NCBI GenBank assembly: GCA_035539855.1
Contig: DATLHO010000251.1
Span: 1-30,663 of the forward strand
From: DATLHO01 sp035539855
GTDB lineage: Bacteria > Bacteroidota > Ignavibacteria > OLB7
DNA: 30,663 bases
Direction of reading: 5' to 3'
Shown one piece after another: positions 1 through 7,823 of this stretch. A program made the position numbers and the translations under genes. A model generated the notes under the pieces. That model made no database searches and was not told the DNA's origin. It was given only the letters and a program-made list of their open reading frames with translations. How positions within the stretch are numbered: position 1 is the stretch's first letter; each line of letters opens with the position of its first letter.

Positions 1-6
1 TCTGCC

Positions 7-486
7 ATGGTCCGCACGATCGTTCTCTTCCTGCTGCTGGGAGCCCTCGAGTCTCTCGCCCAGCCGACCGTCTTCGTCGCGTACGACGGAGCGAGACTGT
101 ATGCCGACGCCGACTACCTCTCGGAGATCGTCGACACGCTCGCCATCGGCGACACGCTCGTGAAGCTAGAGTCCGCGAAGAAGTTCGTGCGCGTCCGCTC
201 GCGCGATGGTGAGGGATGGATTCTCGCGGCCAACATCAGCGAGCGGCCACCGAAGTCCGCGCCGCGCGCGAAGGGAGAGGGCAGGGCCGCGGTCGATGCC
301 GAGGATACCACAGATGCTCCACAGACGCCGGGCAGCGCGCGGAGGCGAGCATCCACGCGAGGCACGGCTCCGGCGTCGAAGCCCGAGCCATCGACCGCGC
401 GGTGCGCGGCGACGACGAAGTCCGGCTCGCAGTGCTCACGCAAGGCCGGCGCCGGCTCTGCATATTGCTGGCAGCATGCGAAATAG
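7..486 (+). CDS. Secreted SH3-domain protein with C-terminal Cys/His zinc-binding-like motif
   Basis: 159 aa. Residues 1-19 form a signal peptide (MVRTIVLFLLLGALESLAQ), so the protein is exported. Residues about 21-78 look like a bacterial SH3 domain: short beta strands, a turn with LYADADYLSEIVDTL, and the closing VRVRSRDGEGWIL strand typical of SH3b folds that bind peptidoglycan or protein. A low-complexity Ala/Pro/Arg linker (80-130) leads to a compact tail with C133, C143, C154 and H157 in the spacing C-x9-C-x10-C-x2-H (CAATTKSGSQC and YCWQH). This resembles the small domain annotated DUF5763 in Bacteroidetes and is probably a zinc site. The stop overlaps the start of the PAP2 gene by 11 nt, suggesting co-transcription. 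The start lies 6 nt from the window edge, so a longer N-terminus cannot be excluded, but the signal peptide supports this ATG. The exact role is unknown. Confidence 0.8.
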   Translation: MVRTIVLFLLLGALESLAQPTVFVAYDGARLYADADYLSEIVDTLAIGDTLVKLESAKKFVRVRSRDGEGWILAANISERPPKSAPRAKGEGRAAVDAEDTTDAPQTPGSARRRASTRGTAPASKPEPSTARCAATTKSGSQCSRKAGAGSAYCWQHAK

Positions 487-1411
487 AACTCGATCGGTTG
501 TGGTAGTGGCAGTGACGTTTCTGCTGACGATTGCCTCGGCAGCGCAGGCTTCGCCGGTAGCGATTGCATCTCCGGCAGCGCCGCAGGCAGCGCTGCAGGC
601 AGCGCCGCAGGCAGTGCCGCAGGCAGCGCCGCAGGAAACGCCGGCAGACTCATCACAGAGTCCGTCGAGCTCCGGCGTCGACATCGGCGACACACTCGTC
701 AGCGACATCGTCGCCCTCGGCGCCGACGCGCTGCTGCTGTACGGTGCGCCTGCGCGGTGGACGACGCGCGACTGGGCGATCGCCGGCGGCGCGACCGCGC
801 TCGGCCTCGGAGCGATGTCCGTCGACGACGACGTCCGCGAGGTCGCGCTCCGCAACCAGGGCGTCGACGGCGATGCGATCGCGGAGACGGCCAACTGGTT
901 CGGCACGTGGACGCCGGCGCTCGCGATCTCCGGCGGGCTCTACGTCACGGGCCTGGCGTTCGACTGGCCGGTGATCCGGATTGCGGGACGTCACGTCGGG
1001 CAATCGGTGCTCTATGCCGGACTGCTGACGACGACGATCAAGGTCGTCGCCGGCCGACAGCGGCCGCTGTTCGACGGAGGGCCGTTCGTGTTCGATCCCT
1101 TCACGAGCGACGACAGCAACCACTCCTTCATCTCGGGACACGCCACGCTCGTGTTCGCGATCGCCTCGTCGCTCAGCGCCGACATCGATCATCCCGCCGC
1201 CACCGTCGGTCTCTACGGCCTGGCGTCGATCACGGGTCTCAGCCGCATCTACACCGACCGCCACTGGGCGAGCGACGTGATCCTCGGCGCGGCGGTCGGC
1301 ACCGCGTGCGGCTACGGCGTCTCGCACCTGCACGACGCGCTCGACCCGAGCGGCTCGTCGCTCCTGATCGTGCCGGGCGTCGACCGGCTCACGATGATCT
1401 GGACGTTCTGA
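476..1411 (+). CDS. PAP2-family (phosphatidic acid phosphatase type 2) membrane phosphatase
   Basis: 311 aa. Start chosen at the ATG at 476, which gives a clean signal or first membrane segment (residues 6-25). All three PAP2 signature blocks are present: K189 with R196-P197 (KVVAGRQRP), the SFISGH block at 217-222 containing the catalytic histidine H222, and SRIYTDRHWASD at 256-267 with nucleophile H263 and D267. The family dephosphorylates lipid phosphates such as phosphatidate or undecaprenyl pyrophosphate at the membrane; the substrate here cannot be read from sequence. Hydrophobic segments follow about residues 100, 150, 180, 225, 245 and 270. Residues about 33-53 are an Ala-Ala-Pro-Gln repeat encoded by a 12-nt tandem repeat, forming a periplasmic linker after the signal peptide. 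It overlaps the upstream SH3 gene by 11 nt and converges on the Omp28-like gene, 16 nt away. Confidence 0.9.
   Translation: MRNRTRSVVVVAVTFLLTIASAAQASPVAIASPAAPQAALQAAPQAVPQAAPQETPADSSQSPSSSGVDIGDTLVSDIVALGADALLLYGAPARWTTRDWAIAGGATALGLGAMSVDDDVREVALRNQGVDGDAIAETANWFGTWTPALAISGGLYVTGLAFDWPVIRIAGRHVGQSVLYAGLLTTTIKVVAGRQRPLFDGGPFVFDPFTSDDSNHSFISGHATLVFAIASSLSADIDHPAATVGLYGLASITGLSRIYTDRHWASDVILGAAVGTACGYGVSHLHDALDPSGSSLLIVPGVDRLTMIWTF
574..633 (+). repeat. Five 12-nt tandem units encoding an Ala-Ala-Pro-Gln linker
   Basis: Five consecutive copies of a 12-nt unit close to ggcagcgccgca lie inside the PAP2 gene. Two of the units carry single-base changes (c to t at 594 and at 615). The unit is in frame and encodes the AAPQ-type linker just after the signal peptide. 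It could change copy number by slippage without breaking the reading frame. Confidence 0.85.
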
Positions 1412-1427
1412 CAGAGGCGGCTGTTCG

Positions 1428-3455
1428 CTACTCGACCATGAGCGGCACGCTCGTGCGGCCCGTGCCGTCATCGACCACTACGAGATGAACTCCCTGTGAC
1501 AGCGACGACACGTCGACGGCGACGCGCCGCGTGCCGGGCTCGATCGATCGCGTGAGCACGGTTCGGCCGAGCACGTCGATGAGGCGAACGGTCGCGGCGG
1601 TGCGGGCGCCCGCATCGGTGCGATCGATGATCACGGTAGCTGAGGCGGGGTTCGGCGCGATCGAGAGTGTCGGGCTCGCGGCGGACGCGATCGTGACGCC
1701 GGTCGTGATCTCGCTGCCGAGCAGCCAGTCGATGCTCCGACCGAGCACGGTCGCGCGCTGGTTGGTGTCGGCGATCGCTTCGACGCCGAACGCGATGTAG
1801 ACGACGCGGTGCTCGGCCCGTCCGTAGCGAAGCGCGCCGATGCTGTCGCGCGACGAGCCATAGTGGAACACGGGCAATGCGTTGCGTCGCGGCCGCACGC
1901 GATCGGGCGTGCCCGGCACGCGCCGGCCTCCGTTGAGAATGAAGCCGACGTTCGCGGCGATCGGATCGTTGCGCAGTCCGTTGACCGCAAGCGATGCGCT
2001 CGTCGGCGCGATGTACGTCGCGTGCAGGTACGTGTGCAGGAACGCGGTGTCGCGCGGAATCCCCGTCTGATCGTACTCGAGATCGCCGAGCGACTGCGCG
2101 ATCTGCGAGCCGGAGATGAGCAGGCGACCGCGGCGATCGAGAAGCTCGCGCAGGCGCAGCCGCTGGGCCGCGTCGAGCGTGTCGTCGCCGACGAGCACGA
2201 CGACCAGGCGATGATCGCTCAGCGTGAACAGGTCGCTGTCCTCCCGCGGGATCATCACGTAGGTGTGCTCCGTTCGATCGAGGGATGCGGCGACGAGCGG
2301 GCCGACCTCCGGCGTGAAGCGCGAGTACCACTCGAAGACGGGAATCCCCAACGCACCCGAGTACAGTCGATACTCGACCGTGTCGGTCGCGCCGCGATCG
2401 CCCGTAAGCGTCACGCGCACGACGCCCTTGCCGCCGACGCCGGAGCGCGCCTCGATCGCGACCGCGATCGGGACCTCGACATCCGCGGCGAGCGACACGG
2501 TGTCGCCGTCGTCGCGCACCTCGCCGTCGACGCGCACGGCGCTCGTCCAGCCCTCGGGCAGCGTCGCGTCGATGCCGACGACGTAGCGTCCCGAGCGGGT
2601 GGCGACCCCGGTCGTCGATGCGGCGAGCGTCGCGGTGTCAGCGCTCGCGACGGCGCCAGAGCGCGCCGCGATCCGCAGTCGCTCGCGTGTCGTCGCGACC
2701 TGCAGCACCTCGCGCGTGGAGTCGTCCTGCACGAAGGCGACGACGTAGAGCTCCGCGCGGTTCCACTCCGGATCGAGCCCGATCGTGTCGAGCACACTCA
2801 GCGTCGCGCCCGACGCGAGCGCAACGGCCCGGCCCTCGTGCGTCGGCAGCATCGCGCGCACGATCGTCTGGAAGTGCTCCTCGCCGTTGGTTCCCGCGGT
2901 GGGGTAGGGGTAGAAGTGATGACGCTCGACGATCGCGACGCGCAGCCTGCCGGCGAGCGTGTCGCCTGCAGTGATCGTCGTCGCGATCCTGATGCGATCG
3001 TTCTCGATCGTGTCGACGACCGACAGCGCGATCGGCGACGTGAGCCCGCGTAGCGAGTCGACGAGCGCCCGCAGCGCGTTCGTATCCGCCGGGACGCTCG
3101 CGGCGAGTCCGCTCGTCCGGCTCGCGTACGCTCGACCGTTGACGACGGCGCTCGGCATCCCGAACATCCCGTAGTAACCACGGATGCGCGCGTCGTTCAT
3201 CGCCGGCGCGCGCTTGTTCATCGTGTCGGGTCCGGGCCAGAACGCATGGTAGACCAGCGTCGTCACGTACGGCTCGACGTCGGGCTTTGCCAGGAACTCC
3301 GCGAAGATCGGATCCTGCCGCGCGCACGGATCGCACGAGGCGTTCGTGGCCTCCTCGATGAGAATGGGTCGCGGGTGCTGCGCATGCGCCGACGCGGATG
3401 CGAGTGCCAGGAGAACCGTCAGGAGCAGGAGGACACGAACTCTCATCGTCAGCAT
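1428..3455 (-). CDS. Omp28-like/thioredoxin-fold secreted protein with T9SS sorting domain
   Basis: 675 aa from the ATG at 3455; the ATG at 3446 (MRVRVLLLL) is equally possible. The signal peptide ends near HAQ (residue 26). The mature N-terminus carries EEATNASCDPCARQDP with C41 and C44 as a CxxC pair, followed at about residue 105 by GMFGMPSAVVNGR, which fits the cis-proline loop of a thioredoxin fold. This is the architecture of Omp28-related outer membrane proteins of Bacteroidetes. Residues about 390-590 form an alpha/beta region (VVVLVGDDTLDAAQRL, RGRLLISGSQ, YIAFGVEAI, then SIDWLLGSE) resembling a class I glutamine-amidotransferase-like or ThuA-like fold. The C-terminus (about 595-675; SIAPNPASATVIID, GRTVLTRSI, LSQGVHLVVVDDG) is a type A T9SS sorting domain. 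The protein is probably surface-exposed; catalytic redox activity is unproven. Confidence 0.82.
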   Translation of the reverse strand: MLTMRVRVLLLLTVLLALASASAHAQHPRPILIEEATNASCDPCARQDPIFAEFLAKPDVEPYVTTLVYHAFWPGPDTMNKRAPAMNDARIRGYYGMFGMPSAVVNGRAYASRTSGLAASVPADTNALRALVDSLRGLTSPIALSVVDTIENDRIRIATTITAGDTLAGRLRVAIVERHHFYPYPTAGTNGEEHFQTIVRAMLPTHEGRAVALASGATLSVLDTIGLDPEWNRAELYVVAFVQDDSTREVLQVATTRERLRIAARSGAVASADTATLAASTTGVATRSGRYVVGIDATLPEGWTSAVRVDGEVRDDGDTVSLAADVEVPIAVAIEARSGVGGKGVVRVTLTGDRGATDTVEYRLYSGALGIPVFEWYSRFTPEVGPLVAASLDRTEHTYVMIPREDSDLFTLSDHRLVVVLVGDDTLDAAQRLRLRELLDRRGRLLISGSQIAQSLGDLEYDQTGIPRDTAFLHTYLHATYIAPTSASLAVNGLRNDPIAANVGFILNGGRRVPGTPDRVRPRRNALPVFHYGSSRDSIGALRYGRAEHRVVYIAFGVEAIADTNQRATVLGRSIDWLLGSEITTGVTIASAASPTLSIAPNPASATVIIDRTDAGARTAATVRLIDVLGRTVLTRSIEPGTRRVAVDVSSLSQGVHLVVVDDGTGRTSVPLMVE

Positions 3456-3591
3456 GCGATCAATGGGGGATCCCGTGGAACGGCAACAGGAAGGTAACCC
3501 GGCGGAGGCGCAGGATGTTATCTCGATCGGCGGATCCAGCCGGGAGCTCCGCGGCTGCCACAATCCCCTCCCGTGTTCCCGCGTCCCCTGC

Positions 3592-3598
3592 TAGATTG
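3592..3598 (+). promoter_or_regulatory. Possible -10/-7 box (TAGATTG) upstream of the metal ATPase gene
   Basis: TAGATTG lies 24 nt before the ATPase start, in an otherwise GC-rich spacer. Similar boxes lie before the methyltransferase (TACATTG at 5793), pstS (TAACATTG at 7789) and the phosphofructokinase (TATTATTG at 10949). They resemble the TAnnTTTG element of Bacteroidetes primary-sigma promoters. No clear upstream element was found, so the assignment is tentative. Confidence 0.25.
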
Positions 3599-3622
3599 AC
3601 CGTTTGACCCCGACTCCCTCCC

Positions 3623-5779
3623 ATGAAAGTCTCGACGTTTCATATCGAGGAGATGTGCTGCCCGACCGAGGAGCATCTCATCCGCAAGCGTCTCGAGCCG
3701 CTCGACGAGGTCGACACGCTCGAGTTCAACCTGATGGCGCGCACCGTGCGTGTGCGCCATTCGCTAACCGATGAGACGAAGCTCGTGCGCGAGATCGCCG
3801 CGACCGGCATGAAGGCCGTCCCCGAGCGGACCGCCGCCGAGCGCGCGAACGCGGTCGTGGAGGAGCCTCCGAAGCCGTGGTACCAGCGCCTCGAGATCGT
3901 GACGCTCATCGTCTCCGGCCTCGGCGCGCTCGTCGCGGAGATCCTGGCGCTCGGCGGCATGGAGGAGACGACGCTCGTGCGGGCCATCGCGCTCGTCGCG
4001 GTCGTTGCCGGCGGCTACCGCATGGTCGACCGGGCGTGGCGATCGCTGCGATCGTTCACGCTGAACATCCATTTCCTGATGACCATCGCAGTCATCGGCG
4101 CGCTCGTCGTCGGTGAGTGGCCCGAGGCGGCAATGGTCGTCTTCCTGTTCGCGGTCGCCGAGCTCATCGAGGCCCGCAGCCTCGCCCGCGCGCGCAACGC
4201 GATACGGGCGCTGATGGAGCTCGCGCCCAGCTCGGCGACGACGCTTCGCGGGCTCGGATGGCAGGAGGTGCCGGTCGACGAGGTGGAGGAGGGGGAGATC
4301 GTCCGAATCAAGCCGGGAGAGCGTCTCGCGTTCGACGGCCGTGTCAAGCACGGAGACTCGTCGGTCGACCAGGCCGCGATCACCGGCGAGTCGATGCCGA
4401 TCGACAAGCACGAGGGGGATGACGTGTTCGCCGGCAGCATCAACGTCGCGGGGACGTTCGACTACGAGGTTACGCGGATCGCGGCCGAATCGACGGTCTC
4501 GCAGATCGCGCAGCTCGTCGAGAAGGCCGGAGCGAACAAGGCGACGACCGAGCGGTTCATCGACCGCTTCGCGCGTTGGTACACGCCGGTGATGCTCCTG
4601 ATCGCCATCCTTGTGGCATTCGTGCCGCCGCTGGCGCTCGGGGAGCCGCTTGGCGAGTGGGTCTATCGTGGTCTGGTGATGCTCGTGATCGGATGTCCCT
4701 GTGCGCTCGTGATCTCCACGCCCGTGACGATCGTCAGCGGCCTGGCCGCCGCGGCGCGCCGGGGAATCCTGATCAAGGGCGGCGCGGTGATCGAGGCGGG
4801 CCGCGATCTCGTCGGCATTGCTTTCGACAAGACCGGCACGCTCACAGAGGGACGTCCGGCGGTGACCGACGTCGTCGCGCTCGACGGCATGACGAGCGAG
4901 CAGTTGCTGCACCTGGCCGCGGCGGTCGAAGGCAAATCCGAGCATCCGATCGCCTCGGCAATCGTTGCGGCGCACCGGCACATGCACGGCGCGCACGACG
5001 ACGCGGTGGTCACCGAATTTCGCGCCCTGACCGGCCGCGGCGCCTCCGCCCGGGTCGACGGCGATCTGGTCGTCGTCGGCAATCACCGACTCGCCCACGA
5101 TCTCGACGTCTGCTCGCCCGAGGTCGAGCGACGGCTCGCCGCGCTCGAGGCCGAGGGCAAGACGACGATCCTCGTCATGAGCGACAGCCGGGCGCTCGGC
5201 GTGATCGCCGTCGCCGATGCCGTGCGCTCGAGCAGCGCCGCCGCGATCGCCGAGCTGCACGAGCTGGGATTGAAAACCTACCTGCTGACCGGTGACAACG
5301 ACAAGACCGCGCGCAGCATCGCCGGACTCGCCGGCATCGACGACGTACGGGCCGATCTTCTGCCGATCGACAAGATCAACGCGATCGAAGAGCTCCAGAA
5401 GACCGTCGGCCCCATCGGCATGGCCGGCGACGGCATCAACGACGTGCCGGCGCTCGCGCAGTCGTCGGTCGGCTTCGCAATGGGCGTCGCCGGTTCGCAC
5501 ATCGCGCTGGAGACCGCCGACGTCGCCCTGATGGAGGACAACCTGCTGAAACTGCCGGAGTTCATCCGGCTGGCTCGAAGTGTGCGGGCCGTGCTCTGGC
5601 AGAACATCGGCATCGCGCTCGGGCTCAAGTTCGTCTTCTTCGGCCTCGCCGTTGCCGGCCACGCGACGCTCTGGATGGCGGTCTTCGCGGACATGGGAGC
5701 CTCGCTGATCGTCGTGTTCAACGGATTGCGGCTGCTGCGCCTCGGCCGCGCCCGCTCTCATGACGGCATCGCCCGATAG
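3623..5779 (+). CDS. cadA: Heavy-metal-translocating P1B-type ATPase (Zn/Cd/Pb efflux)
   Basis: 718 aa, normal length for the family. It exports divalent soft metals from the cytoplasm using ATP. The N-terminal HMA-like domain (1-70) carries MCCPTEEH (C12, C13, E16, E17), a variant metal site as in some ZntA/CadA-like pumps, not the copper-type CxxC. Catalytic landmarks are all present: TGES at 254-257, the membrane CPC motif at 358-360, DKTGT with phosphorylated D402, the HP dipeptide H441-P442, and GDGIND at 602-607. The last two membrane segments contain ALGLKFVFF and ADMGASLIVVFNGLRLL, whose Lys and Asp are diagnostic of the Zn/Cd/Pb subgroup (ZntA). The gene stands alone with no metalloregulator visible beside it. 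A methyltransferase follows 63 nt downstream on the same strand. Substrate assignment to Zn/Cd/Pb rests on the family signature residues. Confidence 0.95.
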   Translation: MKVSTFHIEEMCCPTEEHLIRKRLEPLDEVDTLEFNLMARTVRVRHSLTDETKLVREIAATGMKAVPERTAAERANAVVEEPPKPWYQRLEIVTLIVSGLGALVAEILALGGMEETTLVRAIALVAVVAGGYRMVDRAWRSLRSFTLNIHFLMTIAVIGALVVGEWPEAAMVVFLFAVAELIEARSLARARNAIRALMELAPSSATTLRGLGWQEVPVDEVEEGEIVRIKPGERLAFDGRVKHGDSSVDQAAITGESMPIDKHEGDDVFAGSINVAGTFDYEVTRIAAESTVSQIAQLVEKAGANKATTERFIDRFARWYTPVMLLIAILVAFVPPLALGEPLGEWVYRGLVMLVIGCPCALVISTPVTIVSGLAAAARRGILIKGGAVIEAGRDLVGIAFDKTGTLTEGRPAVTDVVALDGMTSEQLLHLAAAVEGKSEHPIASAIVAAHRHMHGAHDDAVVTEFRALTGRGASARVDGDLVVVGNHRLAHDLDVCSPEVERRLAALEAEGKTTILVMSDSRALGVIAVADAVRSSSAAAIAELHELGLKTYLLTGDNDKTARSIAGLAGIDDVRADLLPIDKINAIEELQKTVGPIGMAGDGINDVPALAQSSVGFAMGVAGSHIALETADVALMEDNLLKLPEFIRLARSVRAVLWQNIGIALGLKFVFFGLAVAGHATLWMAVFADMGASLIVVFNGLRLLRLGRARSHDGIAR

Positions 5780-5842
5780 GACCTCGATTCCTTACATTGG
5801 TGGTCCGGTTCTGCCGGCATCCCTCACATCGACACAGACAAC

Positions 5843-6619
5843 ATGACCCGGACGATCCCCAGCACCGAGCACGACGAGGTGGCGGCGCGCCTTCAGCGCG
5901 AGGCCGAGTTCCACGACCACGTCGCCGAGGACGACACGCGCGTGCCGACGCAGAAGTTCTACGCGGCCGCGCGGAACTCGCAGGAGTACTTCCTCGAGCG
6001 CGTCTTCGCGAACGTCTCCGGCCGGCGCGTGCTCGACTACGGCTGCGGAACCGGATCGAACACGTTCGAGCTGGCACGGCGCGGGGCGATGGTCACGGGC
6101 ATCGACATCTCGCCCGGCGCGATCGAGGTCGCACGACGCCGCGCCGAAGCCGAGGGACTCGCCGACCGCATCGACCTGCACGTCATGAACGCCGAAGCGC
6201 TCGAGCTGCCCGACAACCACTTCGATCAGGTCTGCGGCACCGGCATCCTGCATCACCTCGACCTCGATGCCTGCTACCGCGAGATCCACCGCGTGCTCAA
6301 GCCCGGCGGCGTCTCGATCTTCATGGAGCCGATGGGGCACAACGCGCTGATCAACTGGTATCGCAACCGCACGCCGGAGATGCGCACCGAGGACGAGCAT
6401 CCGCTCATGCTCTCGGACATCGAGCACGCGCGGTCGATCTACAGCAGGGTCGATGTGAAGTACTTCCACATCACGTCGCTGGCGACGGTCCCCTTCCGGA
6501 ACTCGCCTCTGTTCGGCCCCCTCTACGCGATTACCGAGACGATCGATCGCGTGCTGATGGCGCTCGTTCCTCCGCTGCGCGGATGGGCGTGGATGGCGGT
6601 GATGACGATGACCAAGTAG
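5843..6619 (+). CDS. Class I SAM-dependent methyltransferase (UbiE/COQ5-like fold)
   Basis: 258 aa. Motif I is VLDYGCGTGSN (G67-C68-G69 region) for SAM binding, motif II is VTGIDISPGAIEVARR with the acidic D88 for the ribose, and the motif IV/post-I region reads ALELPDNHFDQVCGTGILHHL. A Methyltransf_11-type domain spans about 60-170. The C-terminal 80 residues (FHITSLATVPFRNSPLFGPLY, then a hydrophobic ALVPPLRGWAWMAVMTMTK tail) probably form a substrate lid or membrane-associating end. The substrate cannot be assigned; lipid, quinone or small-molecule methylation are all possible. It lacks features I would associate specifically with BchM. TACATTG at 5793-5799 could be its own promoter element, so co-transcription with the metal ATPase is uncertain. 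It converges on moaA, 15 nt away. Confidence 0.88.
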   Translation: MTRTIPSTEHDEVAARLQREAEFHDHVAEDDTRVPTQKFYAAARNSQEYFLERVFANVSGRRVLDYGCGTGSNTFELARRGAMVTGIDISPGAIEVARRRAEAEGLADRIDLHVMNAEALELPDNHFDQVCGTGILHHLDLDACYREIHRVLKPGGVSIFMEPMGHNALINWYRNRTPEMRTEDEHPLMLSDIEHARSIYSRVDVKYFHITSLATVPFRNSPLFGPLYAITETIDRVLMALVPPLRGWAWMAVMTMTK

Positions 6620-6634
6620 GCGGGTAGCTGAGCC

Positions 6635-7633
6635 TCAACCACCGATCTGGATCATCACACGGCCCGACTGGGCCATGAGCTCCTCGGCCGGCGGATGCTC
6701 CTTCGGCTTGGCTCCAAGCGCCTGCAGGAAGACGTCGGCGATCGCCTGGTCGTCGCCGCCGCCGCGGATCGCTCGGCGAACGTCGAACTCGAGCGGCGAG
6801 TGCAGGCAGGGCATGATCATCCCCTCGGCCGTCAGGCGCAGGCGCGAGCAACTGTCGCAGAACGGGGTCGACATCGACGCGATCACGCCGATGGAGCCCT
6901 CGTGGCGCAGCCCGCTGTCGCGGTCGACGATCGTGAAGTCGCGGCTGATCGGATGCGGACCGGGATCGATCGGCTCGAGGTCGTAGCGCGTCTCGATCGC
7001 CTCGAGCATCTCGGCCATCGGCATGCACTGCGCCGCGCTCCACTGGTTGCCGGCGAACGGCATGAACTCGATGAAGCGCACCGCGATCGGGCGCGTCGCC
7101 GTGAACGCGACGAAGTCGAGCAGCTCGTCGTCGTTGAGCCCGCGCATGACCACCGCGTTGACCTTCAGATTCCGGTAGCCCGCCTCCAGCGCCGCGTCGA
7201 TGCCGGCGAGGACCTCCTCGAGGTTGTCGCGACGCGTCAACGAATGGAACCGATCGCGCCGGAACGTGTCGAGCGAGATGTTGATCGAGTCGACCGACGA
7301 GCGGATCGCCGGCAGTTTCCTGGCCAGCAGCACCGCGTTGGTCGTCAGCGCCAGCGATCGCAGTCCCTCGATCGCCCGCAACCGATTCAACAGCCTCTCG
7401 ATGTCCGAGCGCACGAGCGGCTCGCCACCGGTCACCCTGATCTTCTCGACCCCCATCGACACCGCGACCTCGGCGACGCGGACGATCTCCTCGTACGACA
7501 GAATCTCCGAACGCTCCTTCCACACCATCTCCTCGTGCGGCATGCAGTAGCTGCAGCGCAGATTGCACCGGTCGGTGACCGAGATGCGGAGGTAGGTATG
7601 GCGACGGCCGAAGCGATCGACGAGCTGATTCAC
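6635..7633 (-). CDS. moaA: GTP 3',8-cyclase MoaA (molybdenum cofactor biosynthesis)
   Basis: 332 aa, full length. This radical-SAM enzyme catalyses the first step of molybdopterin synthesis, converting GTP to 3',8-cyclo-7,8-dihydro-GTP. The radical-SAM CX3CX2C cluster is C23, C27, C30 (DRCNLRCSYC), with the SAM-binding GGEP at 69-72 (RVTGGEPLVR). The second, substrate-binding [4Fe-4S] cluster is C259, C262 and C276 (TPFCDSCSRLRLT and MPCL). The protein ends in the conserved Gly-Gly tail needed for catalysis (QIGG). The start codon is GTG (cac at 7631-7633 on the plus strand); MNQLVDRFGR fits the family N-terminus. No other moa, mob or moe gene is adjacent, so the pathway must be scattered. 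It implies molybdoenzymes in this organism. Confidence 0.97.
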   Translation of the reverse strand: MNQLVDRFGRRHTYLRISVTDRCNLRCSYCMPHEEMVWKERSEILSYEEIVRVAEVAVSMGVEKIRVTGGEPLVRSDIERLLNRLRAIEGLRSLALTTNAVLLARKLPAIRSSVDSINISLDTFRRDRFHSLTRRDNLEEVLAGIDAALEAGYRNLKVNAVVMRGLNDDELLDFVAFTATRPIAVRFIEFMPFAGNQWSAAQCMPMAEMLEAIETRYDLEPIDPGPHPISRDFTIVDRDSGLRHEGSIGVIASMSTPFCDSCSRLRLTAEGMIMPCLHSPLEFDVRRAIRGGGDDQAIADVFLQALGAKPKEHPPAEELMAQSGRVMIQIGG

Positions 7634-7823
7634 GGGAGAGATTCCCCAGGGAGTGAGAGAATGCGGTCCGAAAATGGCGACGTCTCCGACGGATTCCTAT
7701 GGATGATGATAGATCCTGTCCGCATTGCGGGAGCCTCCTCATGTGCGATGTTTCCGACTCTTAACACTGGACGCGCATCATCGGTCCGTAACATTGCAGA
7801 TCACAATCTTCCGAGACAAAGCA
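7634..7823. other. Divergent intergenic region between moaA and pstS
   Basis: 190 nt separating two divergently read genes. It holds TAACATTG at 7789-7796, 27 nt before the pstS start, as a possible promoter element. I found no convincing Pho box and no structure resembling a Moco riboswitch. Only short dyads are visible, for example ccgca/tgcgg near 7722-7732. Confidence 0.4.

Noticed and set aside
5843..6619. BchM (Mg-protoporphyrin methyltransferase)
   Set aside because: It is tempting because bchH is present, but only the generic SAM fold is visible and the gene is over 20 kb away. There are no specific BchM features.
7634..7823. Pho box for pstS or Moco riboswitch for moaA
   Set aside because: No direct repeat resembling CTGTCAT and no conserved riboswitch helix pattern could be seen by eye.
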